A DNA stretch of 13,300 nucleotides, from NCBI GenBank assembly GCA_947456915.1, contig CANGUQ010000051.1, positions 1 through 13,300 on the forward strand. The letters are read 5' to 3'. The notes below the pieces were generated by a model. The model was not told the origin of the DNA, ran no database searches, and worked only from the letters and a program-made list of their open reading frames with translations. Shown piece after piece: positions 6,967 to 13,300 of the stretch (positions within the stretch are counted from its first letter, which is position 1; every line of letters begins with the position of its first letter). The stretch is from Betaproteobacteria bacterium (GTDB lineage Bacteria; Pseudomonadota; Gammaproteobacteria; Burkholderiales; CAIKXV01). The position numbers and the translations under genes are program-made.

Positions 6967-8499
6967 TCAGGACACCGGCATGTCATCGTGTTCCAGCAGC
7001 CGGCACTGGTGCCGGTACCAGTCGCTCTGCAGCAGCAGTTGCGGATCCCAGCGTCGCTTGAGCTGCAGGAAGGCGCGCATCTGCGGATAGCACGCCTCGA
7101 CCTGGTCGCGACGCGCGTGGCGATGATAGGTAAGGTAGTAGCTGCCGCCGCGCTCGATCGCCCGGTCGATCAACCGCCGGAAGATCTGCGCCGCAGCCTG
7201 CGTGCCCGCGGGGGAGTGCTCCACGTGAAGATTGAAGATCACGCAGGCGTAGTCCTCGCGTGCCCAGGCGAGAAACGTCTGCGTGTCGCGCCGGATCAGA
7301 CGCACGGTGCCGTAGATCACGTCGGCGCGCGCCGCGCGCAGCTCGAAGGCGCAGGCCCGCATGAAGTCTGCCAGCCGTGTGCGCGGCACGTAGAGCTCGG
7401 TGATCATCTCCGAGCCGCGACAGCCGAGCTCGGCGTCGATCGACCGGTGGTAGTGCTCCACGTAGCGGCTCATCTGGTGCGCATCCGACGCGTAGCGCTG
7501 CCCCGAGGTCGACAGATAGAAGCCCGCGTAGCGTTCGAACGCTGCCGCCTTGTCGACGTGGGCGAGGCGCAGCAGCGCCTGCCAGTCGGCCTCGCTCAGT
7601 TCGCGTCGCGGCGTGTCGCCGGCGCTCTGCTCAGCGTGCGGCGAGGGCACCGGTCGGTAGCAGGAGAACACGCCGCGGGTGAGGAAGGTCGGCGCGCCAG
7701 GATCGATCGCGAACTGCCAGTCGCCATACGTGCAGCCGTCGAGCCGGCGCGTGTCGAACGTCGGCAGCAGATCGTCGACATCGACGATCTCCACCTCGCG
7801 GCGCAGCCACGTGCGCCGCACCAGACGCAGTGTCACCGAGGCGATCACTCCGAACAGCCCGTAGCCACCGATCGCCAGCGCGAACAGCTCGGCCTCGCAC
7901 GTCCGGCTCACCCGGCGCAGCTGCCCGTCGGCGGTGACCAGCGAGAAGGCCTCGACATCGTCGACGAAGGGTGCGAAGTCCAGACCGCGGCCGTGAATGT
8001 TGGCCGACAGCGCACCGCCGATCGACAGCGCGTCCGCGCCGGTCTGCTTCTGGCGGAACGTCCAGGGCGCTGTACCGCCGGGGCGCTGCGCAGCGGGCTG
8101 CAGCCGCTCCAGCGCGGCGAGCAGCTGTGGCCAGCGCATCCCCGCCTCGACCTCGATCAGGCCGCGCTGTGCGTCGAACTCGAGCACCCGGTTGCACGCG
8201 GAGAGATCGAGCAGCCAGCCGCCGCTCGCGAACTGTTGCCCGCCCATCGCGTGCCGCCCGCCGCACAGCGCCACCGGCACGCCGAGCCGGCGCGCCCGCT
8301 CGACGTGCGCGGCAATGTCGAACGCGTTGCGCGGGCGCAGCGTGCGCAGCACGGCCGTGGGATTGAGCGCCGAGTGCAGATCGTTGACGCGGTGGCAGTG
8401 CGCGAACGCAGGCTCGGTGTGCGCCACCGTGGCGCTGCTGCACGCGGTGAGGCGCGGGGCGGCAGGTGGGGTCTCGGACAGCATCTGCAGTCTGGGCAT
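6967..8499 (-). CDS. FAD-linked oxidase, PCMH/GlcD-like
   Basis: 510-residue flavoprotein of the FAD-binding PCMH superfamily (COG0277), oxidising an alcohol, hydroxy-acid or sugar-like substrate that cannot be named from sequence. The FAD domain runs from about residue 45 to 230: VALCGGRHAMGGQQF (His83 sits where related oxidases bind FAD covalently), EVEAGMRWPQLL, QKQTGADALSIGGALSANI-HGRG and AIGGYGLFGVIASV. The C-terminal half has the usual substrate-domain pattern and ends YYLTYHRHARRDQVEACYP and QLLLQSDWYRHQ. The start was moved from ATG 8532 to ATG 8499, because GGGAG lies 7 nt before the latter and the upstream residues look non-coding. No signal peptide is convincing. The gene is divergent from the Xre regulator gene, which makes that regulator a candidate for its control. 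Confidence 0.88.
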   Translation of the reverse strand: MPRLQMLSETPPAAPRLTACSSATVAHTEPAFAHCHRVNDLHSALNPTAVLRTLRPRNAFDIAAHVERARRLGVPVALCGGRHAMGGQQFASGGWLLDLSACNRVLEFDAQRGLIEVEAGMRWPQLLAALERLQPAAQRPGGTAPWTFRQKQTGADALSIGGALSANIHGRGLDFAPFVDDVEAFSLVTADGQLRRVSRTCEAELFALAIGGYGLFGVIASVTLRLVRRTWLRREVEIVDVDDLLPTFDTRRLDGCTYGDWQFAIDPGAPTFLTRGVFSCYRPVPSPHAEQSAGDTPRRELSEADWQALLRLAHVDKAAAFERYAGFYLSTSGQRYASDAHQMSRYVEHYHRSIDAELGCRGSEMITELYVPRTRLADFMRACAFELRAARADVIYGTVRLIRRDTQTFLAWAREDYACVIFNLHVEHSPAGTQAAAQIFRRLIDRAIERGGSYYLTYHRHARRDQVEACYPQMRAFLQLKRRWDPQLLLQSDWYRHQCRLLEHDDMPVS

Positions 8500-8506
8500 G
8501 TGGCAA

Positions 8507-8511
8507 CTCCC
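8507..8511 (-). promoter_or_regulatory. Ribosome binding site that sets the FAD oxidase start
   Basis: GGGAG on the minus strand, 7 nt before ATG 8499. It decides for the shorter start over ATG 8532, which has no comparable site. It is part of a 12-nt block GGGAGTTGCCAC that recurs in front of the flavin-monooxygenase remnant at 3137. Confidence 0.6.
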
Positions 8512-8562
8512 GGGTTGAATGGAGGACCGCATGATCGGCGCGGCAGGGGTCCTCAGCCAATC

Positions 8563-8592
8563 TTGTCGCGCGAAGGATCGCTACGTGATACT
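8563..8592 (+). promoter_or_regulatory. Candidate sigma70 promoter for the regulator/nuclease-helicase pair
   Basis: TTGTCG at 8563-8568, an 18-nt spacer and GATACT at 8587-8592, each matching the sigma70 consensus at 4 of 6 positions, 55 nt before the ATG at 8648. It lies in a slightly AT-richer patch of the divergent region. Weak but the best pair visible there. Confidence 0.35.
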
Positions 8593-8647
8593 TTCCGTTT
8601 CGCGCAGCGCCCTGCTGCTGCGCGAACGTGCGCTCCCTGGAACCCGG

Positions 8648-9382
8648 ATGGCCGAGATCGATCCTCTGCTCGCCACGCTCAAGCCGCTGCTGCGCTCGCG
8701 CGGCATCACCTACAAGGCGCTGGGCCGTGAACTGGGCCTGTCCGAGCCGAGCATCAAGCGCATGCTTGCCGGGCGTACGATGACCCTCGCACGCCTGCAC
8801 CGTGTGGTGGCTCTGCTGGGCATCGACGTGTTCGAGCTCGCACGGCTGGCGCAGCGCGAGCGCACGCTCGCCCGCGAACTCACCCTTGCGCAGGAGCAGG
8901 CGCTCGCCGAGCAGACACGGCTGTTCACGGTGTTCCACCTGCTGCTCAACCGGTGGACGCCGGCTGAAATCACCGCGCAGTTCGATCTCGGCGAAGCCGA
9001 ACTCACCCGCTGGCTCGCGCGTCTTGCGCGCCTGGACCTGATCGATCTCGCACCGGGCAACCGCGTACGGCTCAAGGTCTCGCGCAATCTGCAGTGGCGC
9101 CGCGGCGGCCCGGTGCGCCGCGCCTACGAGGCCAGGGTGCTCAAGGAGTTCCTGCTCGACGGTCTGGGCAGCGACGATCTGCATCTGCGATTCGAGGTGC
9201 GCGAGGTGTCGCGCGCCTCGCTCGCGCAACTGCAGCGCAAGCTCGATCGGCTGGCCGCGGAGTTCAACGAAACCGCCGAGCTCGAGACCACGCTCGCGCG
9301 GCGCGAGCGGCTGAGCGTGGGTGTCGCGCTGATCTGCCGGCCGTGGACCTTTTCGGCCGCGATCGCGCTGCGGCGGCGCTGA
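8648..9382 (+). CDS. Xre-family HTH regulator with C-terminal winged-helix-like region
   Basis: 244-residue DNA-binding protein. Residues 8-65 form a Cro/C1-type helix-turn-helix (TYKALGRELGLSEPSIKRML then MTLARLHRVVALLGIDV). A helical linker follows (about 66-95), then a second domain with WTPAEITAQFDLGEAELTRW and LIDLAPGNRVRLKVS (about 102-145) that resembles a winged helix, and a C-terminal tail that ends in a hydrophobic strand SVGVALI. The frame is open upstream to 8519, but ATG 8648 gives the natural N-terminus and leaves room for the divergent promoter; its ribosome site is weak. The stop is 2 bp from the start of the nuclease-helicase gene, so both form one operon and the protein probably controls that operon, perhaps also the divergent FAD oxidase. 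Target and signal are unknown. Confidence 0.85.
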   Translation: MAEIDPLLATLKPLLRSRGITYKALGRELGLSEPSIKRMLAGRTMTLARLHRVVALLGIDVFELARLAQRERTLARELTLAQEQALAEQTRLFTVFHLLLNRWTPAEITAQFDLGEAELTRWLARLARLDLIDLAPGNRVRLKVSRNLQWRRGGPVRRAYEARVLKEFLLDGLGSDDLHLRFEVREVSRASLAQLQRKLDRLAAEFNETAELETTLARRERLSVGVALICRPWTFSAAIALRRR

Positions 9383-9384
9383 CC

Positions 9385-11094
9385 GTGGCTCGGATTCATC
9401 CCGAGGGATGGCGCGAACTGTCGGCTACCGGCATTGCGCAGCGTGAACGCCAGACGCTCGAACAGTTCGCGGCCGCGCTGCCCGACGGGTATTCGGTGTT
9501 CCACGGCGTGCACTGGACACGCGTGGACGTCGTCTCCGGGGCGCAGGGAAGTACCGCCGGCAGTGCGGTCGGACGCACGTTTCCGATCTTCGGCGAGATC
9601 GATTTCGCGGTGGTGGGGCCTGCGGGCCAGCTGCTGCTGATCGAGCAGAAGACAGGTTTTCTCGCCGAGACCGCCCAGGGTCTGGTCAAGCGCCATGGCG
9701 AGCGCGAGCGGCGGGTCGCCGTGCACCTCGCGCGGTCGGTGGATGCGCTGGCAAGCCGGCTCGCGGCCGCGTTGCCCGGCGAACCGGTGCAGGTCGACGC
9801 CCTGCTCTACTGTCCCGACTACGAAGTGCGCGAGCCGGGGTCGGCAGGCGTGGATCCTGCGCGCATCATCGACGCGCGCAGCCGCGACCGATTGATTCCC
9901 ACGGTGCGCGCGCTGCTTCCCGAAGCCGATCCAGCGCGAGCCGCCCGCCCGGCCGCTGCGCTCAAGGCACGGGTCGAGCGCTTTCTCGCCGACGTGCTGC
10001 AGCTGGTGCCGGACGTGAACGCGACGCTCGGTGAAGCGCAGGCGCTCTACACGCATCTCTCGGGCGGACTCGCGCACTGGGCGCAGCGCATCGAGTGCGA
10101 GCCGTTCCGGCTGCGCGTAACCGGTACTGCGGGCTCGGGCAAGACGCAGCTCGCTCTGGCCGTGTATCGCGAGGCGGTCGCTGCCGGCCGGCGCACGCTG
10201 TTCGTCTGCTACAACCGACCGCTGGCCGATCACGTGGCGCGCCTCGCGCCTGCAGGCGGCGAGGTGGCGACATATCACCAGCTCGCTGATCGCGTGGCGC
10301 GTGCGCTGGGCGAACGGCCCGACTTCTCGCGGCCGGACGCGTTCGCGCAGCTCGAGGCTCTGCTCGATCGCTACACGCCGCAGCCCGATGCGCAGGTCGA
10401 TACGCTGATCGTCGACGAGGGGCAGGACTTCCAGGAACGCTGGGCGCAGAACCTGCTGCGCATGCTTGCACCTGGCGCCGCGGCGTGGTGGCTGGAGGAC
10501 CCGCTGCAGAATCTCTACGGGCGCGCTCCAGTGGCACTGCCGGGGTGGGTGCGGTTGCGATCGGAGGTGAACTACCGGACACCGCGACGCATCCTCGAGC
10601 TGCTGAATCGCCTGCTGCCGCTGCCGCAGCCGGTCGAAGCAGGAAGCCCGGTCGAGGGCTACGAGGTCGACGTGCTCACCTATGCGAATGACGAAGAACT
10701 GGTCGCGCGCACGGTCGCCGCAGTCGCGCGCGGCATCGGGCTGGGGTTTCGCCGCTCGCACGTGGCAGTGCTGTCCTACCGGGGCCGCGAGCACTCGAAA
10801 CTCGCTGCCCTCGACCGGCTGGGTCCGTACCGCTTGCGTGCCCCGACCGGGCGCTACGACCTGTTCGGCAACCCCACGCTCACCGAGGGCGAGGTGCTGC
10901 TCGACTCGGTGCACCGGTTCAAGGGGCAGTCGGCGCCGTGCGTGGTGCTGACCGAGATCGACTTCGACACCCTCGACGAGCGTGCGATGCGACGTCTGTT
11001 CGTTGGCGCCACGCGCGCAACGATGAAGCTCACGCTGGTGATCGCACAGGCGAGCGCGGCGCGATTGCGCGAGCGGTGGGATCTCGACGGCTGA
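9385..11094 (+). CDS. PD-(D/E)XK nuclease fused to superfamily 1 (UvrD/Rep-like) helicase
   Basis: 569-residue two-domain protein. The N-terminal part (about 1-200) has a restriction-endonuclease-like core: GEIDF with Asp73, then LLLIEQKTGF with Glu87 and Lys89, which fits the D...ExK active site of NERD-like nucleases. The C-terminal part is an SF1 helicase: Walker A TAGSGKT (Lys253), motif Ia around LFVCYNRPLADHV, Walker B LIVDEGQDF (Asp344, Glu345), motif III-like LEDPLQNLY, NYRTPRR (motif IV), DSVHRFKGQ (motif V) and RRLFVGATRA (motif VI, 536-545). The helicase core is only about 325 residues, so the accessory 1B/2B domains of UvrD are absent or tiny. The GTG start at 9385 follows the regulator stop by 2 bp and lacks its own Shine-Dalgarno site, which suggests coupling. 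Likely role: ATP-driven processing and cutting of DNA in repair or in defence against foreign DNA; which of the two is not decided by the sequence. Confidence 0.9.
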   Translation: MARIHPEGWRELSATGIAQRERQTLEQFAAALPDGYSVFHGVHWTRVDVVSGAQGSTAGSAVGRTFPIFGEIDFAVVGPAGQLLLIEQKTGFLAETAQGLVKRHGERERRVAVHLARSVDALASRLAAALPGEPVQVDALLYCPDYEVREPGSAGVDPARIIDARSRDRLIPTVRALLPEADPARAARPAAALKARVERFLADVLQLVPDVNATLGEAQALYTHLSGGLAHWAQRIECEPFRLRVTGTAGSGKTQLALAVYREAVAAGRRTLFVCYNRPLADHVARLAPAGGEVATYHQLADRVARALGERPDFSRPDAFAQLEALLDRYTPQPDAQVDTLIVDEGQDFQERWAQNLLRMLAPGAAAWWLEDPLQNLYGRAPVALPGWVRLRSEVNYRTPRRILELLNRLLPLPQPVEAGSPVEGYEVDVLTYANDEELVARTVAAVARGIGLGFRRSHVAVLSYRGREHSKLAALDRLGPYRLRAPTGRYDLFGNPTLTEGEVLLDSVHRFKGQSAPCVVLTEIDFDTLDERAMRRLFVGATRATMKLTLVIAQASAARLRERWDLDG

Positions 11095-11176
11095 CCGTAC
11101 GCTGTCGCCGTGCCGAGGGGTCGACCGCGCAACCCGCGGCCGTGCGCCATGCTGCGCCCGCTCGCGCGGCCAGGGC

Positions 11177-11674
11177 TCACTTCGCGGCGCGAGGCTTGCT
11201 CTCGGCGGCGGGCTTCTCCTGCTGCCCTTCGTCCAGTTCGGCGAGCCGCTTGAGCGCTGCACGCTTGCCGCCTTCGCGCACCTGCGCGAGCGCGGCGATC
11301 ATCTGCGGGCGCGGGCGCGCAGAGCCCGATTCCCAGTTGTACAGCGACTGCTCGGTCGTGCCGATCAGCAGGCCGATCTCGCGCCGCGACAGCCCGAGCC
11401 GTTCGCGCATCTGGCGCAGCCGGGTGGGGCTGAAACGCCGAGGCTTTTCCGCAGCGGTCTCGACCGCAGCCGCTGCCGCCCCCGCGCCCTGCTTCGCTGC
11501 CAGCGTCCTCAATGCGGAGAGCTCGCGCCGCAGCGATGCGACCTCCTCGCGCAGACTGGCGATCGTCTGGCGCTGTTGCACGCGTTGCTTCTTGAGCGGT
11601 TCGACCTCTGCACGCACCTGCCGGCGCGCGAGGCGGACGATCTCGTTCCTGATGACTGCAGCAACGCTCGACAT
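11177..11674 (-). CDS. Coiled-coil plus Xre-type HTH DNA-binding protein
   Basis: 165 residues. Residues 10-60 form a long charged helix with heptad-like spacing (QTIASLREEVASLRRELSAL), a likely coiled coil for oligomerisation; an Ala-rich linker follows, then a clear helix-turn-helix at about 84-131 (MRERLGLSRREIGLLIGTT, EQSLYNWESGSARPRP, related to the YiaG/Xre group), and a Lys/Ala-rich tail. Such coiled-coil/HTH proteins are thought to act as small regulators or nucleoid-associated proteins. ATG 11674 was preferred over an upstream in-frame ATG at 11764, because the first 30 residues look non-coding and the AT-richer promoter patch lies between them. It converges on the nuclease-helicase gene with 82 bp between the stops, holding only a 5-bp hairpin (11125-11139) and no T-tract. 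Target unknown. Confidence 0.82.
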   Translation of the reverse strand: MSSVAAVIRNEIVRLARRQVRAEVEPLKKQRVQQRQTIASLREEVASLRRELSALRTLAAKQGAGAAAAAVETAAEKPRRFSPTRLRQMRERLGLSRREIGLLIGTTEQSLYNWESGSARPRPQMIAALAQVREGGKRAALKRLAELDEGQQEKPAAESKPRAAK

Positions 11675-11707
11675 GGTGATCAACCTGTAGGTAACGATAT
11701 CAAGCGG

Positions 11708-11713
11708 ATGATA
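11708..11713 (-). promoter_or_regulatory. Candidate -10 box of the coiled-coil HTH gene
   Basis: TATCAT on the minus strand (5 of 6 with TATAAT), 34 nt before ATG 11674, in one of the few AT-richer patches of the window, which also contains GATATC. No good -35 is seen at the right distance. Confidence 0.3.
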
Positions 11714-11846
11714 CTCGCCTGCGCAAATCGGCGCAGTGCTGCAATGCACCCCGGATTGATGCACCAGTTCGCGATTCGAGTGTGCGACGGCGCCTGCAAC
11801 ACCAAATCCGGCGCTCGGGCTAGCGCTGCGTTGTCACAAGGTGAAA

Positions 11847-11885
11847 GGGGAAAGGCTGTCCACGGTGTGCGCGGAAAGCCCTCCC
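11847..11885 (-). terminator. Weak stem-loop downstream of the cupin gene
   Basis: On the minus strand GGGAGGGCT pairs with AGCCTTTCCC across a loop of about 19 nt, with one bulge and one mismatch, about 28 nt beyond the cupin stop and followed by a pyrimidine stretch. It could end the cupin transcript, but the T-tract is poor. The remaining 238 bp between the HTH and cupin genes show nothing else I recognise. Confidence 0.2.
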
Positions 11886-11912
11886 GTCATCTTCAGCCGG
11901 CAATCATCGCGC

Positions 11913-12389
11913 TCAGTGACCCGGGGTCTTGTTGTGCTCGGCCCAGCCAGTGGTCTTCGCGCCCTCGGTGGCGATCAGCACGAATGCCATGATGCAGTCT
12001 TCCGTGCCGGGATTGCGCCAGTTGTGGTTGGTGCCGCGCTGGATCACGACGTCGCCCGGCTTCAGATGCACCGAGCCTTCGTCCATTTCCATGATCATCT
12101 CTCCGGCGAGGCAGATCGCGTAGTCGACCGAATCGGTGGCGTGCCAGCGCGGCACGTTGCCCGGCGCATAGCGGCCGAAGCGGAACACCGAGCCGCCGGC
12201 GAGACTGGTGCCCAGATCCCAGGTGTTCGGATCGTCGCTGGTCGTCTCCGCGGGCAGCTTCTTCGTGGCCCACATCGGGATATTGTCGAAGCCCGGACGC
12301 AGATTGATCGGATCGATCTGGCTGTCCCACTGGATGCAGCTCTTGCCTTCCTTGTTGAAGCCGGTGACCACACGACGAAACGTCTTCAT
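11913..12389 (-). CDS. Small single-domain cupin protein
   Basis: 158-residue cupin. Motif 1 is seen around RWHATDSVDYAICLAGE (His83, Asp86, Asp89, Glu97) and motif 2 around LKPGDVVIQRGTNHNWRN (His122), giving a plausible metal site. The form HxTDSVDY...GE...GDVVxQRGTNHxWRN is common in stand-alone cupins found near aromatic or acid catabolic genes; their biochemical role is mostly undetermined. The first 60 residues form an N-terminal extension with FDNIPMWAT. No signal peptide. ATG 12389 has AGGGAG 10 nt upstream. It is transcribed away from the PIN-DUF3293 gene. A catalytic dioxygenase or isomerase role is possible but cannot be shown. Confidence 0.88.
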   Translation of the reverse strand: MKTFRRVVTGFNKEGKSCIQWDSQIDPINLRPGFDNIPMWATKKLPAETTSDDPNTWDLGTSLAGGSVFRFGRYAPGNVPRWHATDSVDYAICLAGEMIMEMDEGSVHLKPGDVVIQRGTNHNWRNPGTEDCIMAFVLIATEGAKTTGWAEHNKTPGH

Positions 12390-12487
12390 GGCGAAACACA
12401 CTCCCTGCGTTGAAAGCGTTGAAGAGTCGAACGGAACTCGCGACGAGGGCCGGCGCGCAGCCGGTGCGGTCGACCTCCGGGGCGCTG

Positions 12488-12495
12488 AGTATAGT
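12488..12495. promoter_or_regulatory. Overlapping -10-like boxes in the cupin/PIN divergent region
   Basis: AGTATAGT reads as TATAGT on the plus strand (12490-12495) and TATACT on the minus strand (12493-12488), each 5 of 6 with TATAAT. The plus-strand box is 32 nt before ATG 12528; the minus-strand box would give a leader of about 90 nt to the cupin. Neither has a good -35. Confidence 0.25.
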
Positions 12496-12527
12496 CCGCG
12501 AGCACAACCGTCAGTCGCGAGCTGTCG

Positions 12528-13300
12528 ATGATGCGCAACCCGGTGATCGTCGACACCAACGTGCTGGTCGGCGCGCTTCCAACCCGCAACGGCCCCGGTC
12601 CGTATGCCGCCATCGTGCGCGCGATGATCGGCTGCGAACTGCCGTTCGCACTCTCGGCCGCGCTCGCCCGCGAGTACCGTGCGGTGCTGCTGCGCGAGGC
12701 GCTGCTCGCTCGGCACGGGCACGGCGCGGCCGGCGTCGACGCGCTGCTCGAGGCACTTGCACAGCGCGCGCTCGCGATCGAGCCGGCACACGAGACGGCA
12801 GCGCAAACGCCTCGGGCACCGGAGCGGGGCGACCAGTTGCTGTGGGACCTGCTCGCAGCAGCGCCCTCGCTGCGGCTGGTCACCGAGGATGCGGCACTGC
12901 GCCGCGACCGCGCGATGCGCGCGCGCGTGATCGGTGCCGGCGCGCTGCTCGCAGAGCTGGCCGGTGCACCGCCGGGCTGCATCGACGCCACCACGACCGC
13001 AGCCTACCGCCGCGCGCGCTATTGTGTGGACACCAACCCCGCATTCGCGTTGAGCATCGACACGCCTTCGCCGCAACTGGCGGCGCTGCACGACGCCCGG
13101 GGCGTGCGCTGCGCGGCGTTCATCACGGCGTGCAATCCTCTGGGCCGGCCCCTGCCGGCTGCGCAGAACGCGCAGCGCGCGCAGGCGCTGTACGAGCAGT
13201 TGCGCGCGAGCGGCCTCTGCCCGATCGTCGGCGCGGGCGAGGACCCCGACGGCAGCTGGCTGGCGGAGCCGAGCGTGCTGGTGCCCGGGCTTGGGCTGCA
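12528..13300 (+). CDS. PIN-domain ribonuclease fused to DUF3293 domain, 3' end outside window
   Basis: An uninterrupted frame of 257 codons that runs off the right edge. Counting from ATG 12531, residues 4-140 are a PIN domain: VIVDTNVLV with Asp8, ALAREYRAVL with Glu48, ERGDQLLWDLL with Asp101, and LVTEDAAL with Asp120, the acidic set of Mg-dependent PIN ribonucleases of the VapC/COG1569 type. After a short linker (about 141-153) a second domain begins at TTAAYRRARYCVD and continues with FALSIDTPSPQLAAL, GVRCAAFITACNPLGRPLP, NAQRAQALYEQLR and PSVLVPGL, the recognisable pattern of DUF3293 (family form AAFITAWNP). DUF3293 proteins are normally separate and of unknown function. There is no stop and no good internal start between the parts. 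GCGAG lies 6 nt before ATG 12528. No antitoxin gene precedes it: upstream is only the promoter region of the divergent cupin. Confidence 0.72.
   Translation, partial: MMRNPVIVDTNVLVGALPTRNGPGPYAAIVRAMIGCELPFALSAALAREYRAVLLREALLARHGHGAAGVDALLEALAQRALAIEPAHETAAQTPRAPERGDQLLWDLLAAAPSLRLVTEDAALRRDRAMRARVIGAGALLAELAGAPPGCIDATTTAAYRRARYCVDTNPAFALSIDTPSPQLAALHDARGVRCAAFITACNPLGRPLPAAQNAQRAQALYEQLRASGLCPIVGAGEDPDGSWLAEPSVLVPGLGL

Noticed and set aside
7631..9229. Minus-strand open frame spanning the FAD oxidase start and the Xre gene
   Set aside because: It is out of frame with the FAD oxidase and antisense to a recognisable HTH protein; no motif of its own.
9124..11262. Open frame of about 700 codons antisense to the nuclease-helicase
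   Set aside because: Low-complexity Arg/His/Gln translation and no start context; the plus strand shows all helicase motifs.
11835..11900. Riboswitch-like run of purine blocks and a stem-loop between the HTH and cupin genes
   Set aside because: I compared it by eye with the cobalamin riboswitch pattern and found none of the conserved core blocks; it also points away from any gene start on the plus strand.
12390..12527. A possible antitoxin gene upstream of the PIN domain
   Set aside because: The space is only 138 bp, is the promoter region of the divergent cupin, and no reading frame there resembles an antitoxin.

Overview
The window is strongly GC-rich by eye, has dense coding and uses GTG/TTG starts next to good Shine-Dalgarno sites. 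The gene families (a Bug/TctC-type binding-protein remnant, ADP-forming acyl-CoA synthetase, LLM flavoprotein, MarR-less catabolic enzymes, orphan ParA) point to a GC-rich proteobacterium. A betaproteobacterium is most likely, because Bug/TctC proteins are abundant there, but a gammaproteobacterium is possible. I see no tRNA, rRNA, CRISPR array, insertion sequence or plasmid backbone.

Layout. (1) 1-1726, minus strand: an esterase-like alpha/beta hydrolase followed 46 bp later by a ParA-type ATPase that runs off the left edge. (2) 1925-2854, plus strand: an epoxide-hydrolase-like alpha/beta hydrolase, divergent from the first. (3) 2855-3500: a scar region, with the N-terminal third of a luciferase-like flavin monooxygenase (minus strand) that has lost its start codon and C-terminus, then about 360 bp with no recognisable gene. 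(4) 3501-6755, plus strand: a tightly overlapping set of the C-terminal 96 residues of a TctC/Bug solute-binding protein with a strong ribosome binding site, an ADP-forming acyl-CoA synthetase, and an enoyl-CoA hydratase. (5) 6967-8499, minus strand: an FAD-linked (PCMH/GlcD-like) oxidase. (6) 8648-11094, plus strand: an Xre-type regulator and, 2 bp later, a PD-(D/E)XK nuclease fused to a compact superfamily 1 helicase. (7) 11177-11674, minus strand: a coiled-coil plus Xre-HTH protein. (8) 11913-12389, minus strand: a small cupin. (9) 12528 to the right edge, plus strand: one uninterrupted frame that encodes a PIN ribonuclease domain followed by a DUF3293 domain.

How the genes may work together. 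The synthetase and hydratase look like a CoA-dependent acid-degradation module: activate a carboxylic acid with ATP, then hydrate the enoyl-CoA. The two hydrolases, the FAD oxidase, the cupin and the monooxygenase and transporter remnants fit a catabolic island that has been partly eroded. The regulator plus nuclease-helicase pair is a separate two-gene cassette, probably for DNA repair or for defence against foreign DNA. It is the best candidate in the window for an under-described system. The PIN-DUF3293 fusion is the other unusual object.
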